From the NCBI GenBank assembly GCA_003427395.1, contig BFEA01000180.1:2457979-2521978 (forward strand): 64,000 nucleotides of DNA, read 5' to 3'. Every line of letters begins with the position of its first letter. Position 1 is the stretch's first letter. Of this stretch, positions 21,563 to 32,410 are shown in pieces. This DNA comes from Chara braunii (Eukaryota; Streptophyta; Charophyceae; Charales; Characeae). The notes under the pieces are model-generated. The model saw only the letters and a program-made list of their open reading frames with translations. It ran no database searches and was not told the origin of the DNA. The position numbers and the translations under genes are program-made.

Positions 21563-22299
21563 ACCCACGACCTGTGTACTTGTAACAGTTAGTAGACTGT
21601 TGTAGGGTCCATAGGTAGCAGGGGTTCGATTTGTAGATCTATAGAATAGAAGTCTTAGTGAGTTCCAGAAGTCTTAGCTGTAGTCCTTCTAGAAGGTCGA
21701 GCAAGTGGGCAAGTGGGCAAGTGGTGGACCAACTGCAGTATGTTTGCAGTATGGTGGCGGTAGGAAAGCAGTGAGTCCCCATTCAGTCAGCGGTAAGGTC
21801 CAGTCAGTCCCAGTCCAGTCCAGCAAGTACCACAAGGGACTGTGAGCACCATGGGCCGATGGGAAAGGGCAGACCAACGAGCTTCAGAAGTATAAATCAA
21901 GAGGCAGCGCCCAGTCATGCATTCATTCCTGTGTGAGCCATGCGGAAGCGCTGCCACAGCGACTTGTGCAAGGAGGTCTGCAGAGAGCCCGGAGCCGAAG
22001 TGGGCGAGAGAGAAGGAGCGTAGCATAGCGATAGGGTAGTTGCGGCCATAGCCGCTATAGCTGAAGTGAGTGTTCAGTGTGTGTGTGTGTGAGTGTTCGG
22101 AGAGACGTGTGTGGGATATCTAGGGTGATCCGGTGTATGCGAACACAGAGTTGTTTGGGCGCTGAGTTGCCATAGCCATTGAAAGTGAACTCTTATCTGG
22201 GTTGCCATATCTCTGAGTTTTGAGTGGGCGCATGTCGCCAGTTTGCTGCGCTACTGTTTGCATGCACCAAAAGTGTGAATGAAAGCGAGTCTGATTGCA
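21459..22299 (+). repeat. 3' LTR of element III
   Basis: 841 bp, TG...CA ends identical to the 5' LTR. Contains an extra GGGCAAGT unit near 21,712 and about 60 bp (about 21,829-21,888) not present in the 5' LTR. TATAAAT is at 21,891. Followed by TAAT, matching the left flank. Confidence 0.95.
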
Positions 22300-22303
22300 T
22301 AAT

Positions 22304-22745
22304 CCTCTACGGGCACCCATATTGTGCACTGTTAATTCACATTTAATAATGACCATTCATGTACAAAGGGCTAAAAACACCCCACCACACCATTCACCCC
22401 ATCGACACCACATATACAGAGCATTCAGCCTCACTTAAAGTGCCGTATAATGCCCTATCGGGCCATGTATAGTGTAAAGTGTTCAGTTTTTATGAAATGT
22501 GTATTAGAACCACACAACTCTTACACATACACAGCCTACAGGTACACACACATGACCTACGGGCATACACATAGCCTATGGGCACATATACATGGTCTAT
22601 GGTCACACACAGCCTACCGCCACACATATATAGCCAATGGGCATGCACACAACAGACGGGCACACACACAGCCTATGGGCACAATTAGAAGGCCAGGGGC
22701 GTATCCGGTCTCTGATAGGGGTGTCATAGACTAGATGTGGGGTTG
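22304..22745. repeat. Minisatellite with CACACAGCCTATGGGC units
   Basis: About six diverged units of roughly 23 bp run from 22,540 to 22,682, built on CACACANAGCCTATGGGCA. The preceding 230 bp shows no feature. Confidence 0.7.
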
Positions 22746-24230
22746 GGGGGGCTATCAGATATAGTCAGTAATATTTTGGCAGGGTTAGGGTAGTAGGTGG
22801 GGCCGATAGAAACACTGCTCGAGCCTGGCATTCGAGGTACCCGTGTGACAAGGCTCACCTGATCATGCTTCAACTGCGGCTGGGTGGGGTCATCTGCAGA
22901 GCCCTGGTGCCTATAACTGGTGGCCTGTCCAAGTCACCCTCTGAGATGGTGAGGTGATAGTCCTGAGTGACTGACTCTCCGGTAGGATAGTGGGAGTAGG
23001 GGTGCACTAGGAGAATTGATGAGAGGATGGGTAGGGAGGCGGTCTCACAACAAAATGCCAATAACCGATGGCTGACTGAAACTGCGACCACCGTATGTGT
23101 GGACCCCGACCTCTACAACAACCTGGGATTGGGATATATATACTGAATTCTACTCAGTACCGATATACTGAATTCTCCTCAGTTTCCATGTTTCTTTTTT
23201 TCTTAATCACGCCCCCACCAGTGTTAGTGGTGCTGATAAGAGCAGACACCAGTAGCACCTGGGGAGAGGCTCATCACCTGCTGGAAAACGGGTCCAGCGT
23301 CCCATATACAGACTGAACTTGAAGTATATCAGACAGAAACACAATTGCGGGAGATTCCTGCCAGCATTGATTACCCTGGGATCCAGGGGATTGACTGAGC
23401 AGGATATTGGAAAGAGGGGGAAACCTCTTCACCCTGGACCCGGTGCCAGATATCTACTGCTACACACTAGTTCCCTCCCTCCCCCCACCAGCCCCTCCAT
23501 CTATTAGTGGGGTCCTTCTGATTGTGACTAGATTATTGGCGAGGTTTTGACTTTTTTTTTTTTTTTTTTTTAAGCCCAGGTTGTTATAGAGGTCGGGTAT
23601 TGACCCACGTGGGTACTGTCATAGGAGCACTGGAGGGAGACTTCCCCGTAGGTAACCGATCCAGTATTATTCCCGGCAACCGACTCGGAAGTTCTCGTGG
23701 GGAGGTATGGCCCGAGTTGGTGGTATTCCACTGGCACCAATCACAGACCGCATGCCGGTCATGTGTGGCCTCATGGCTCCCACCTATTCTGACATTGGAG
23801 TGGTCGCCTTCCTGGTACTATTCCAGCTCAACCAGCTAGTGGGTGCGATGGCAGGACTGCCTCCCTACCCTACCTCACTTCAATTCTCCTAACGCACCCC
23901 CTATACCTACTATCCTACCTCAGTGGTACAAGCACTGAGGACAATCACCCTACCCTCAGAGGATGACGTAGACCGAACAGTAGTTATAGGCACCTGGACT
24001 AGACAGCTACCCCACCCAGCCCCAGTGGAAGCCTGAACGCGCAAACCATGTTACTCGAGGGACTTCGGACGTCAGGCACAATCAGTATCACTATCAGTCA
24101 TACCGACGAACCGAATCGCGGCCATGTATTCGCACAGACCAGAGCAGATTCCCCGTAGCCTGGATCTGAACTCCATGACGAACCCATGACAGAGATCGGT
24201 CTCCCCCACCTGACTCTACTGATACGTCAG
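22746..24230. other. Repeat-poor spacer
   Basis: No credible coding region. A T tract lies at about 23,551-23,571. The block TGGACCCCGACCTCTACAAC at about 23,100 resembles one near 28,440, so part of this is dispersed repeat. Confidence 0.45.
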
Positions 24231-24240
24231 TGTCTAAGTC

Positions 24241-24450
24241 GTAACCTGTGTGTATGTGTAAGCAGTGTATCGGAGACCATAGGCTGCGTAATTTTGCCCA
24301 TAGGCCACGGGTGTATGCCCTAAGACGGTGTATAGGTGTGTGTCGTAACCTGTGTGTATGTGTAAGCAGTATATCAGTGACCATAGGCTGTGCAATTTGC
24401 CCATAGGTCACGGGTGTACGCCCTAAGACGGTGTATAGTGTGCCGGCAGT
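24241..24450. repeat. Two tandem ~104-bp repeats
   Basis: Units starting GTAACCTGTGTGTATGTGTA at 24,241 and 24,345 share GACCATAGGCTG, TGCCCATAGG and CCCTAAGACGGTGTATA. They contain the reverse complement of the CCTATGGGCA word of the minisatellite at 22.5 kb, suggesting a common family in opposite orientation. Confidence 0.75.
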
Positions 24451-24659
24451 ATAGGTATCGCGAATCACGTGACACAATGAATATGTGTGTATAACAGCTA
24501 TGCCAGACTGTAGTATGCACCATGTACGGCGGATGATGGGGGAGATCATCAGAGCAACCAGTAGCCAATGTCCTCAAGTAAGCCCGCGTAGGTAGAATCC
24601 GACATATAACAACCCGGACTAACCCTTGGGTGGTGCACAGGTAGTGTCTGAAATAGCTT

Positions 24660-24818
24660 ACCTGTGTCAGCCCAAGGGGGTGTGTGCCCAGCCGTGCGTC
24701 ATTCTAACGCCTTGCCGGTGTCCATGCGCAAGGCTGCGATTGAGTTTTGAACTCGCAACCTCATACCACGATGCGCATTTCCAACCGGTGCTCTAACCAC
24801 TGAGCTACATCAACTGGA
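24660..24818 (-). mobile_element. tRNA-derived SINE head (minus)
   Basis: The minus strand has a Pol III A box TAGCTCAGTGG (24,808-24,798) and B box GAGTTCAAAAC (24,754-24,744) with tRNA-like spacing, preceded by GTTGATG and followed by non-tRNA sequence. Fits a tRNA-derived SINE or a tRNA pseudogene. The tail and target duplication were not identified, so the downstream limit is approximate. Confidence 0.6.
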
Positions 24819-25079
24819 CAGAGAGTTTGACATCTCTTATGCAGGTCCGGTTATTTGGCACTGTGCCAGCCCAATCTTTGGTATTAACCATCCCAGACGT
24901 GGGCTGATTTTCCAGACTCCTTTTGCGGCCGTGAATGCACCAGCCATTGCTGCGGTACCGCAACGGTTTGTTCCGAACAGATTTAATATTTATCCATGCC
25001 CAGCATGTGCACAGCGGCGTGTGCACGGCCGCACTTTTCGGATCGACGCTCATCTGTTATGAATGGGTTGGCGAATAAT

Positions 25080-25510
25080 GGTTCGCATAGGACCTCTTTT
25101 TTTTTTGTTTGTGGATCTTATAGAAAAGGACCTTTTTGTTAGAATGGCATGGGGGGCCAATCTGGCAATCTCCCTCCAGATCTTAAACCACCAGTAGGTT
25201 TCCCAGCCATTTTTCTCCAATGCGGCTGTGAACGCGCCGAGACTTTTGGGGCACGGCCTACCGGAAGTGAATGCCTGGCGGCAGCAGCCAAAAAAGAAAG
25301 CACGCCTGTTTGTGTTCTTTTGGCCGGCAGGAGATTTGTAGGCTTAACAAGGGAGGGGTCATGCTCAATTTACTCTTGGATTTTATCCTCTGGTCATCTG
25401 CTTCTCCCTGTCTCTTCGGCCTCCACTCGTTGCTCATTTTATCTGGAAAAAATAGAAAAAAGTGTTCTTGCTTCGAAGTTCATGTGTTTGCCGGTCTTTT
25501 AGTGTCTGGT
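25080..25510. repeat. Dispersed repeat related to 28.2-28.4 kb
   Basis: The block with CCATTTTTCTCC, then GGCCTAC, then a TGCNGGCAGCAGCCAAA-like stretch at about 25,200-25,310 is matched loosely at about 28,275-28,375. Long ORFs crossing it on the plus strand look non-coding. Confidence 0.5.
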
Positions 25511-25678
25511 TCCGGCAAGCTCGGGGCACCGAATCCTCGTGAGCTAGCCCGCCATGTCAAGTCTCAAGTCTCAAGTCTCGAGTCTGGCCATTCCAGGGCG
25601 GGCAGTCCTGGCCAGGGCAGGCTATTTTCAGCAAATATGTGCAAACTAGGTAGGAGTCAAACATGCGAAATTAACCAA

Positions 25679-25850
25679 CGGGCCTAGCTCAGTTGGTACA
25701 CCCATGAACTGCTGAAATACAGACCCAAGTTCGAATTCAGATGCAATCAGATGAACAGAATAAAATATTCCGAATTGCATGTGGTCGGTTAGTTCATTGA
25801 TGACACATCGAGACCATTGCCCTTTTGCATGGCAGGCCAGAATACAGGTG
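25679..25850 (+). mobile_element. tRNA-derived SINE head (plus)
   Basis: A box TAGCTCAGTTGG at 25,685-25,696 and B box GTTCGAATTC at 25,729-25,738, with GGCC before the A box. Spacing and sequences match an internal Pol III promoter. The following sequence does not complete a tRNA acceptor stem with CCA-like pairing, so a SINE or tRNA pseudogene is more likely than a working tRNA. Confidence 0.62.
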
Positions 25851-25979
25851 AATCAAACTGCACAGGGATCCAGGTCAGTTTCAAAATCGTCATGAACTAG
25901 CCAGTCATGTCAAGTCCTGAGTCTGGCCATTTCTGGGTGTGTAGTCCTGCACTTCAGGAATCTGTTGCCCGTCCAGTTG

Positions 25980-26340
25980 GGCATGCTGATTGCTCGGGTA
26001 GTTTTCGAGGAAAGAGGGGGGAGGGGCGCAGAGGGACAGACGGGCCCAAGGCTGAGAAGCAGCAGCAAGAGAGGGAAAGAGAGGGGGGTGGGGGGGGTGG
26101 CAGCAGTGGTGCTGAACGGGCAGGGGGCGTGCGGGCAACTGGGAAGAAGAAGGGGGAGACATCTGGAAGGGAGGGCTGAGGGGAGAGGGGGGGTGAGCAG
26201 CAGCAGGGCCGAGTGGAGAGGAGGGGTCAGTGGCATGGGGGCGAGGGGGTCGGTGGCAGCAGGGCTGAGGGGAGAGGGGGATAGCCGGGAGGGGGGACAG
26301 GCTGGTCTGGGTGCGGGGGAGGCAGGCTGCTGGTTTACAC
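25980..26340. repeat. G-rich purine tract
   Basis: Strongly strand-asymmetric G-rich sequence with many GGGG runs (GAGAGGGGGG, GGTGGGGGGGGTGG and similar), including diverged AGCAGCAGGGC units. Could form G-quadruplexes. Open frames on both strands here are composition artefacts. Confidence 0.65.
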
Positions 26341-27074
26341 TGTGCTGTTCCCCAGACCCTTCACCAGTGCCTGGCAGGGGGACCGTCATGTCTCAGTGGG
26401 AAAACCGCCTCATTGTTAAGGCTTTTGAGTTGTACCCCGGACAGGGTGTAAAGAAACATCTGGCAGGCCTCAGGTGCCACTGCCTTTCCCGCACCAGCTG
26501 ATTTTCCCAGATTATCTGGCCTTATTCTCTCACATCGCACATCTTTCTGTGGGAATCAACCCATTACTCCTTGAACCTCCTAATTATTTGTTGCCTTGTC
26601 CGTGGATCTGTGATCATGGCTAGATCACATGACAGCTTTTGTCCAGCTCGGATTGCAGCTGACTTCGCCTGGATGTAGCCAGATGTATATTCCTTCCGCT
26701 CTGCCGATCATCTCATTTGCCATGAGTTTCTTTGGGATGCAGTCCAGGTTGACGGGTGGTCTCTTAGTTTTCCCAGCAGGATGAGTGTTATGTCCCAGGG
26801 GGAGCACTGGTCTATCAGTTTTTGCCACATCGCATCCCACCACCTCCGAATTTGTTTTGCCATCAGGAGGTGGGATGGACTCTAGCCCTGTTCTGGTTGC
26901 TGTGTGTACTGTGATCGTTCTGCATTGTTGGGCTATTGTGTGATTGCCTGATCCAGCGGGAGCCAGAACAGGACATTGTCCCACTGGTTCTGTGCCCCAA
27001 GGGCATCCGCCTCTAATGTGCTATGTAACCAGTAAAAAAAAAAAAAAAAGGGTGGGTTGCCAAACACGGGTTGA
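26341..27074. other. Spacer, no gene seen
   Basis: No recognisable protein, RNA or repeat except an A tract at about 27,033-27,049. Confidence 0.4.
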
Positions 27075-27852
27075 TACCTACTCCTAAGAATATCTAGAGG
27101 GGACCCCTGCAAGCATAGTTTCCTCTCTCTGTGAAGGGGAGATTTCATGTTGCCCCTTGCCCCTAATGGTTAGGGTATAGGGTTGGGGCCGCCAGTGGGG
27201 GTCTGGCTAACACAAAGACCGAGACCTGCCAGTAGCTGTGCCTCCCTTTCTCATCGTCCCCCACCCTTCATCGAGTAGCAGCAGAGGCTATGGCCAACAC
27301 TCTCCCACACACCACACACAACCCACTCGCGCTCACACTCACACCCGTGTTGGTCATAGACCCCGCTAATACCGATCAGGGGTATCCAGAGGACTATCAC
27401 AGTCCGTTGGCACTAAGTGCGCCGCAGGCGGCCATGGGGCTTGAACCCACAACCTCAAAGTGGCATTCAGGAGGTTGTGGGTTCAAGCCACATGGCCGCC
27501 TGCGGCGCACTTAGTGCCAACGGACTGTGATAGTCCTCTGGATACCCCTGATCGGTATTAGCGGGGTCTATGACCAACACGGGTGTGAGTGTGAGTGCGA
27601 GTGGGTTGTGTGTGGTGTGTGGGAGAGNGTTGGCCATAGCCTCTGCTGCTACTCGATGAAGGGTGGGGGACGATGAGAAAGGGAGGCACAGCTACTGGCA
27701 GGTCTCGGTCTTTGTGTTAGCCAGANCCCCACTGGCGGCCCCAACCCTATACCCTAACCATTAGGGGCAAGGGGCAACATGAAATCTCCCCTTCGCAGAG
27801 AGAGGACACTATGCTTGCAGGGGTCCCCTCTAGATAGTCTTAGGAGTAGGTA
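27075..27852. repeat. 778-bp near-perfect palindrome
   Basis: Two arms of about 382 bp (27,075-27,456 and 27,471-27,852) are reverse complements, with only a few differences visible, around a 14-bp spacer AAAGTGGCATTCAG. Beside the spacer each arm carries GGTTGTGGGTTCAAGCC, a good Pol III B-box. The right arm includes two uncalled bases (27,628 and 27,726). Either a real foldback or two head-to-head repeat copies, or an assembly artefact from read-through of one strand. A diverged third copy of part of an arm lies at about 28,530-28,680. Confidence 0.88.
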
Positions 27853-28520
27853 GTGGAAGGTAAAAGAAACAGAAGTTGAGAGAAGAATATAGAAAGAAAA
27901 AGAAAAGAAAAGAAAAAAAAACACGGGTTGATCCACAGTTCGTGCCACCTAACCGGTGTAGGTTCTTTTAATGACCCCATCTCTCTCCAGAGGGCTAGCA
28001 CGTATGTCCACAGAGGTTTCTTTTTTTTTTTTTTTTTTAAAGGTCCCACTTGACCTGATGCTGTCTTGTGCCATCTCTTTTGCTTTTGGGGGGTCTTGGT
28101 ATAATCCAAAGGGTGTTTGTCACCCATTCTAGTGGATGGACTCTTCTTTCCGAAGGGGAAGGGTGTGCCAAGTTCGCTATTTGAATGTAGGCCAAGCGTA
28201 TGCAGGAGATGTCCCTTGCAAACAGCATTTTGATTATTGTTTTAAACCGTCAGACGGCGTCAGTACCTTTTCCGGCCATTTTTCTCCGACACAGTGTGCA
28301 TGGGGCCGCAAATTTAGGGGGTTGGCCTACTGAAGCAAAATGGCTGGTGCTGCCAGCCAAAGAAGGCCCGTGCCATTTCATTCGTTTCGGTGCGCAGTGC
28401 ATTTCCAGGCTCAGCTGACTGATGATTGGAACCATCGTATGTCTGGAATTCGGCCTCCACAACAACCTGAGATTAAAAAAAGAGAATTAATTAAAAAAAA
28501 GGTAAGGGTCAAAAGTAGTG
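27853..28520. other. Spacer with A/T tracts and repeat remnants
   Basis: Contains an A-rich tract (27,890-27,920), a T tract (28,018-28,038) and the dispersed repeat shared with 25.2 kb (about 28,190-28,410). No gene seen. Confidence 0.4.
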
Positions 28521-28529
28521 CTGTTATTG

Positions 28530-28680
28530 GGTTGGGGGTGGGGGACAATGAAAAGGGAGGCGCAGCTACTGGCAAAATACTCGGTCTTTGCGTTAGCCGG
28601 ACCCCACCAGCGGCCCTACCCCATCCTCGACCACCATGGTAGGGGCGAGGGGCAACAAACTCTCGCAAGGGGGAAAGTCC
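28530..28680 (+). repeat. Third, diverged copy of the palindrome arm
   Basis: GGGTTGGGGGTGGGGGACAATG, AAAGGGAGGCGCAGCTACTGG and GTTAGCCGGACCCCACCAGC follow the order seen in the right palindrome arm (27,660-27,760). This shows the arm belongs to a dispersed repeat family. Confidence 0.7.
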
Positions 28681-28734
28681 ACAATCATCTTGATACCGAA
28701 GGTGCCAAGTCAGTCAGTGGTCGCGAATCGGCGA

Positions 28735-28789
28735 CGTGTGGACACGTGTAGGTCGCGCTTATTAGATCGCACTTACACGTGCCCACACG
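28735..28789. repeat. CACGTG-containing hairpin
   Basis: GTGTGGACACGTGTA (28,736-28,750) pairs with TACACGTGCCCACAC (28,774-28,788), one mismatch, with a 23-nt loop. Each arm carries a CACGTG (G-box) palindrome. Confidence 0.65.
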
Positions 28790-29160
28790 AGGTGTTCGAT
28801 CGCACCTATGTTGGTCGCCCGATTCTCATGCAAGAGGATTAAGTCTATATGCAAAATCGCTGTGAGGCGGAGACAATTACCCAGCAATCCAATTATTCAA
28901 TGATGATGCAAACAATCATTTACGATCATGCAACATGACATCGCACACATCAGACACCGCAGCCACATCAAGCTCTTATCGTGACGACATCAGATCAAAG
29001 TGACAGGCAACGAAGATACTTAGGCAAAAACGACAAGCATGTCGTTCCATCGGAATTCGTCCATCCAATACACGCAAAAGAGGAAGGATCAAGACTGAGT
29101 AGGACACCATACAAGGGCCAACGTCGAGACAAAGATGCCGAAGGAAAATAAGGGCGAATT

Positions 29161-29388
29161 NNNNNNNNNNNNNNNNNNNNNNNNNNNNNNNNNNNNNNNN
29201 NNNNNNNNNNNNNNNNNNNNNNNNNNNNNNNNNNNNNNNNNNNNNNNNNNNNNNNNNNNNNNNNNNNNNNNNNNNNNNNNNNNNNNNNNNNNNNNNNNNN
29301 NNNNNNNNNNNNNNNNNNNNNNNNNNNNNNNNNNNNNNNNNNNNNNNNNNNNNNNNNNNNNNNNNNNNNNNNNNNNNNNNNNNNNNNN
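29161..29388. other. Assembly gap
   Basis: 228 uncalled bases. The right edge abuts a CT microsatellite, the left edge GGGCGAATT. Confidence 1.
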
Positions 29389-30440
29389 CTCTCTCTCTCT
29401 CTTTTCGATGTGGACAGTCCGTCGTCACGCACCAACCCACGAAGTTGTCATCCCGCTTAGTCCTCCTGCGTCCGCCAGGTTCGCCCGGGCGCTACAGTCC
29501 GTCGTAGCCCCACACGTCAACCCTGCACATTTGGCACCAGCTCGTCGGATCGCCCAACTCCCACTTCAACTCACCTCTTACTTCGCTCGTGAGTCGACCC
29601 TCACTGATCGTGCTATCCCGAGCTTCCAACAACTGTTTAAGAGAGCTATCTAATCCCGCAGCCGAAATTCATAGCGTGCATGCATGCGCGACGAACACGA
29701 AATTGCAAGGACTTAGAAGGGAGAGAAGGGGAGGGAATACCTACGTTCTGCATGGCCAGATCGCGGCGTGGGGGACGTAGCCACTCTTCACTCATCGATC
29801 CGATCATGCAGCTCGTGTGCCGACTAGACACAGCGAAAGGAAGAAAAAAAGCGGGAAAGACGAAGCTCAAGAAGAAAGATACAGTTACAAGGGCGCCCGC
29901 CCAAAATTACGGTTACACGCAAGATTAAGGGCACCGACTAATCAGAGCTGCGTTGCAGCCGCAAAAAGAAACGCGCGAGCAAAAAACATTGCGCGGCAAA
30001 AGAAATTCCGAATTCCTAAATTCCTATGAATCCTATCTAATGCAAAAATGCAAAGAGAACTTTAATAAAACACAAATCCCGAAAGGAAAGTCCAAAATTC
30101 CGAGAGCCATCGAGAGCTCGACAAGATTCAAAAAATAAATTGAGAAAGTGAGAAGAAAAACTCCCGCATGATCGTCGCGCCGAAAACCCGTCAGCAAAAC
30201 AAGAAAGAATCGACGTCAACCATTATTAATCGCGCCTCCGGCGACGCACCAGCCACTCAATCGACCATCCCAGGACTTGCCCAGCCCTAGCCCCAGCCAT
30301 CCGAAAAAGTTTAAAAAGAAGAACAAACAAGGACACCGTTGCAATTTTTCCGTTGGATCCCATATCCCATAATTAGCCTGACCTTCCCAGCTTAGGACCC
30401 CTCATTGTCGTCGCGTAGAAAATCGTGCGGAACAGGAATT
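29389..30440. other. Unassigned sequence, possibly downstream flank of minus-strand element
   Basis: No credible ORF on either strand. It is downstream of the minus-strand ORFs at 30.7-33.3 kb and may be their 3' noncoding part or LTR, but I found no repeat partner. Confidence 0.35.
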
Positions 30441-30446
30441 GGTTCG

Positions 30447-30545
30447 TCACATATGTGACACCCAGGGGGTTCCAATCTTAAGCAAGCTCCTGCTTGCTTA
30501 GCCATCGCCACACGTGTCGATCTCTCTAATCGATCGACACGCGGA
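30447..30545. repeat. Three adjacent short inverted repeats
   Basis: GTCACATATGTGAC (about 30,449-30,462) is a perfect 14-bp palindrome. It is followed by TAAGCAAG-CTCCTG-CTTGCTTA (about 30,480-30,501) and then CGTGTCGAT with ATCGATCGACACG (about 30,513-30,542). They could be operator-like or hairpin-forming sites; function unknown. Confidence 0.6.
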
Positions 30546-30704
30546 ACTCTCTTTGTTGCCACTTACCGTTCGATAAGAGTGTGAACGTCATTCTGGGTGG
30601 CAGACGTAGGCTCTTATCCTACAGGTTCCTCTGTAAGGGCTCTCGTCTTTCGAAGGAGGAGATCGTTTGTGCCATCGTCGTGACACGTGCCATGCAACCA
30701 CGCA

Positions 30705-31331
30705 TCAGTGACCAGCGGGAAGAGGAAAGGGAAGGCGGTACATGGGGGCATGGGAAGGGGGAGGGTTGGTTGGGAGCGGGGGTAGGAAGTGTTCCATCCC
30801 TGCTACCGTTACCGGAAGCTCCTGATAGAGGATGATTCGATGGAAGCGAGGGAAATGGGTGCCACTGTGGGGGAGAGACGCGAGATGGTCTGGGTAGAGG
30901 GTTGCGAAGGTGCGGAAGAGGGTTGTGTGGAACCGATCGTGGTCTTCGCGCGCGGGGATAGTCCCCGTGATTGTGAAGTAGACCTCGATTATATTGTGGC
31001 CCCGCCACGCGGCACTAAAGAGAAGGACGTGGAGGCAAAAGACAGGGGTGGCGCATCGAGTAGAGGGGTGGGGGTGTACTGTGACAGCGAGGTGGGTAGC
31101 GTAGAAGTGACGAAAGATGTCGGTGGGGAAGGGGTTGTGGGGAAAGGAGATCGGGATGGTGATCTGGCGAAGGGTGAGGTAATCAAGGGGATGACGAGAT
31201 AACGACCGGGGACGAAGCCCGATGCCCCGCATCGGTACATGTGTGAACGCGGGGACGGGTGGAGGGGGAGGGGGATCGGCTTCGCCGTCTCCGTGTCGGT
31301 GCGCTCGAAGTCTCGGCAGTAGGGTCCCCAT
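30705..31331 (-). pseudogene. Unknown protein, 3' part of minus-strand element
   Basis: A 208-codon minus-strand frame. The middle (FCLHVLLFSAAWRGHN, EVYFTITGTIPARED, FHTTLFRTFATLYPDHL) has protein-like composition, unlike the neighbouring low-complexity frames. It follows the acidic repeat and basic region of ORF3 and may be its C-terminal domain in another frame. Not recognised. There is no ATG-initiated context, so a frameshifted continuation is likely. Confidence 0.4.
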
Positions 31332-32405
31332 CGTCGAACCTGGGTGGCTCGGGATCCTTGGTTGGATCGTCCGGGATTGGTAGATCCGTGCCGCTCGTGT
31401 ACTCCAGCGGCTGCTTCCCGACCATGATTTCTTCTCTCCACCGCGCTACCACCTCAGGATCTTCTTCCTGGGCCTCTGCGCGGTCCGCCTCCTCACCCAG
31501 ACTCTCCCACTCACATCCTTCCTCTTCCTCCTCCTGATCTTCTTCTTCTTATTCTTCTTCGCTAAGCTCCTCTTCGTTGTGCTCGCTATAACTCCCTTCC
31601 TCCGGGGTTTCTTCCTCCTCGTCCTCTTCTTCTTCTTATTCTTTTTCTTCTTCGCTCGGCTCCTCTTCGCTGTGCTCGCTATAACTCCCTTCCTCCGGGG
31701 TTTCTTCCTCCTCGTCCTCTTCTTCTTCTTATTCTTTTTCTTCTTCGCTCGGCTCCTCTTCGCTGTGCTCGCTATAACTCCCTTCCTCCGGGGTTTCTTC
31801 CTCCTCGTCCTCTTCTTCTTCCTCCTCTACCGCTATCGCCTCGTCTTCAGACACTGTCCGGGGCTGGAAGAAAAGGATGTCGACGACCCCTCGGGGATTC
31901 AAGTACTCCGATCGTGACGGGTAGCTGCCACCTCCTCCCCTCACCTCCAGACAGGCCGACCACTGCAGATACGGCGTCAAGCTTCGCGGAAGGACGTGCG
32001 GCACCGGGCTTTCGTCACACTGCGATATGATGTCAAGGGGGAGGTCGTCGATGAGCTGCACAAAAGGGACCGAGAGTTCCCACACAATCAACTGCCGATG
32101 GTCGGGTTCCACTGCTCCGAAAACGAACCCGGGAAGATCTCCTTACACCTCCGTTTTCCAGGCCTGGATGATTAGCAGTTCCACGCTCTCTCTCGCGGCG
32201 TGATGCTTACTGTCTCGCGTCCACGTCAACTCCACTTCCACCAGGCACAACGAAAGAGCGAGGTACTGCTTGCACCACACCTCCCAATGTCTCGGCTCGA
32301 TGAGGGGATGACGAGTGGCTGGATACAGAAAGAAAGACGGGGATGGAGAGCAGACTGCCAGAAGGTGGGGAAGAGAGAGGGGAGGGCAAAGGTCGAGATC
32401 TAGGA
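31199..32405 (-). pseudogene. ORF3 continuation: acidic repeats and basic region
   Basis: On the minus strand a readable protein continues from about 32,340 (RHPLIEPRHWEVWCKQY, then TRDSKHHAARESVELL), has a TAA after WKTEV near 32,145, resumes (GDLPGFVFGAVEPDHRQ, SVPFVQLIDDLPLDII), then enters three Glu-rich tandem repeats (31,577-31,855) and a region ending in Arg/Ser/Pro-rich sequence near 31,199. In-frame stops inside the repeats and after WKTEV show decay. Function unknown. An acidic tail after a structured N-terminus is all that can be seen. Confidence 0.5.
31555..31855. repeat. 93-bp tandem repeat, three copies
   Basis: Plus-strand units contain CTCGCTATAACTCCC, TTCCTCCGGGGTTTC and a CTTCTTCTTATTC run. 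On the minus strand they encode the 31-residue acidic unit around EEGSYSEHSEEEPSEE. The in-frame TAA lies at the same place in the units, so it predates or spread with the duplication. Confidence 0.8.
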
Positions 32406-32410
32406 CCGGT

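Larger units (their letters stand above)
13822..22299 (+). mobile_element. Ty3/gypsy chromovirus-like element III
   Basis: A complete LTR retrotransposon of about 8.48 kb with 5' LTR 13,822-14,600 and 3' LTR 21,459-22,299. It is flanked by the 4-bp direct repeat TAAT (13,818-13,821 and 22,300-22,303). Order is gag, protease, RT, RNase H, integrase, chromodomain-like end. All coding parts are on the plus strand and carry inactivating changes. Pol runs about 100 bp into the 3' LTR. The well-preserved domains make it the youngest-looking element in the window. Confidence 0.95.

Noticed and set aside
24660-24818. Functional tRNA gene on the minus strand
   Set aside because: A and B boxes are good but I could not form a convincing acceptor stem; SINE or pseudogene preferred.
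25910-26501. Frames of 159 and 178 codons on opposite strands
   Set aside because: Pro/Ser-rich and Gly/Arg-rich products of a G-rich purine tract, without domains.
28976-29653. Frames crossing the gap at 29,161-29,388
   Set aside because: Mostly uncalled bases; no evidence of coding on either side.
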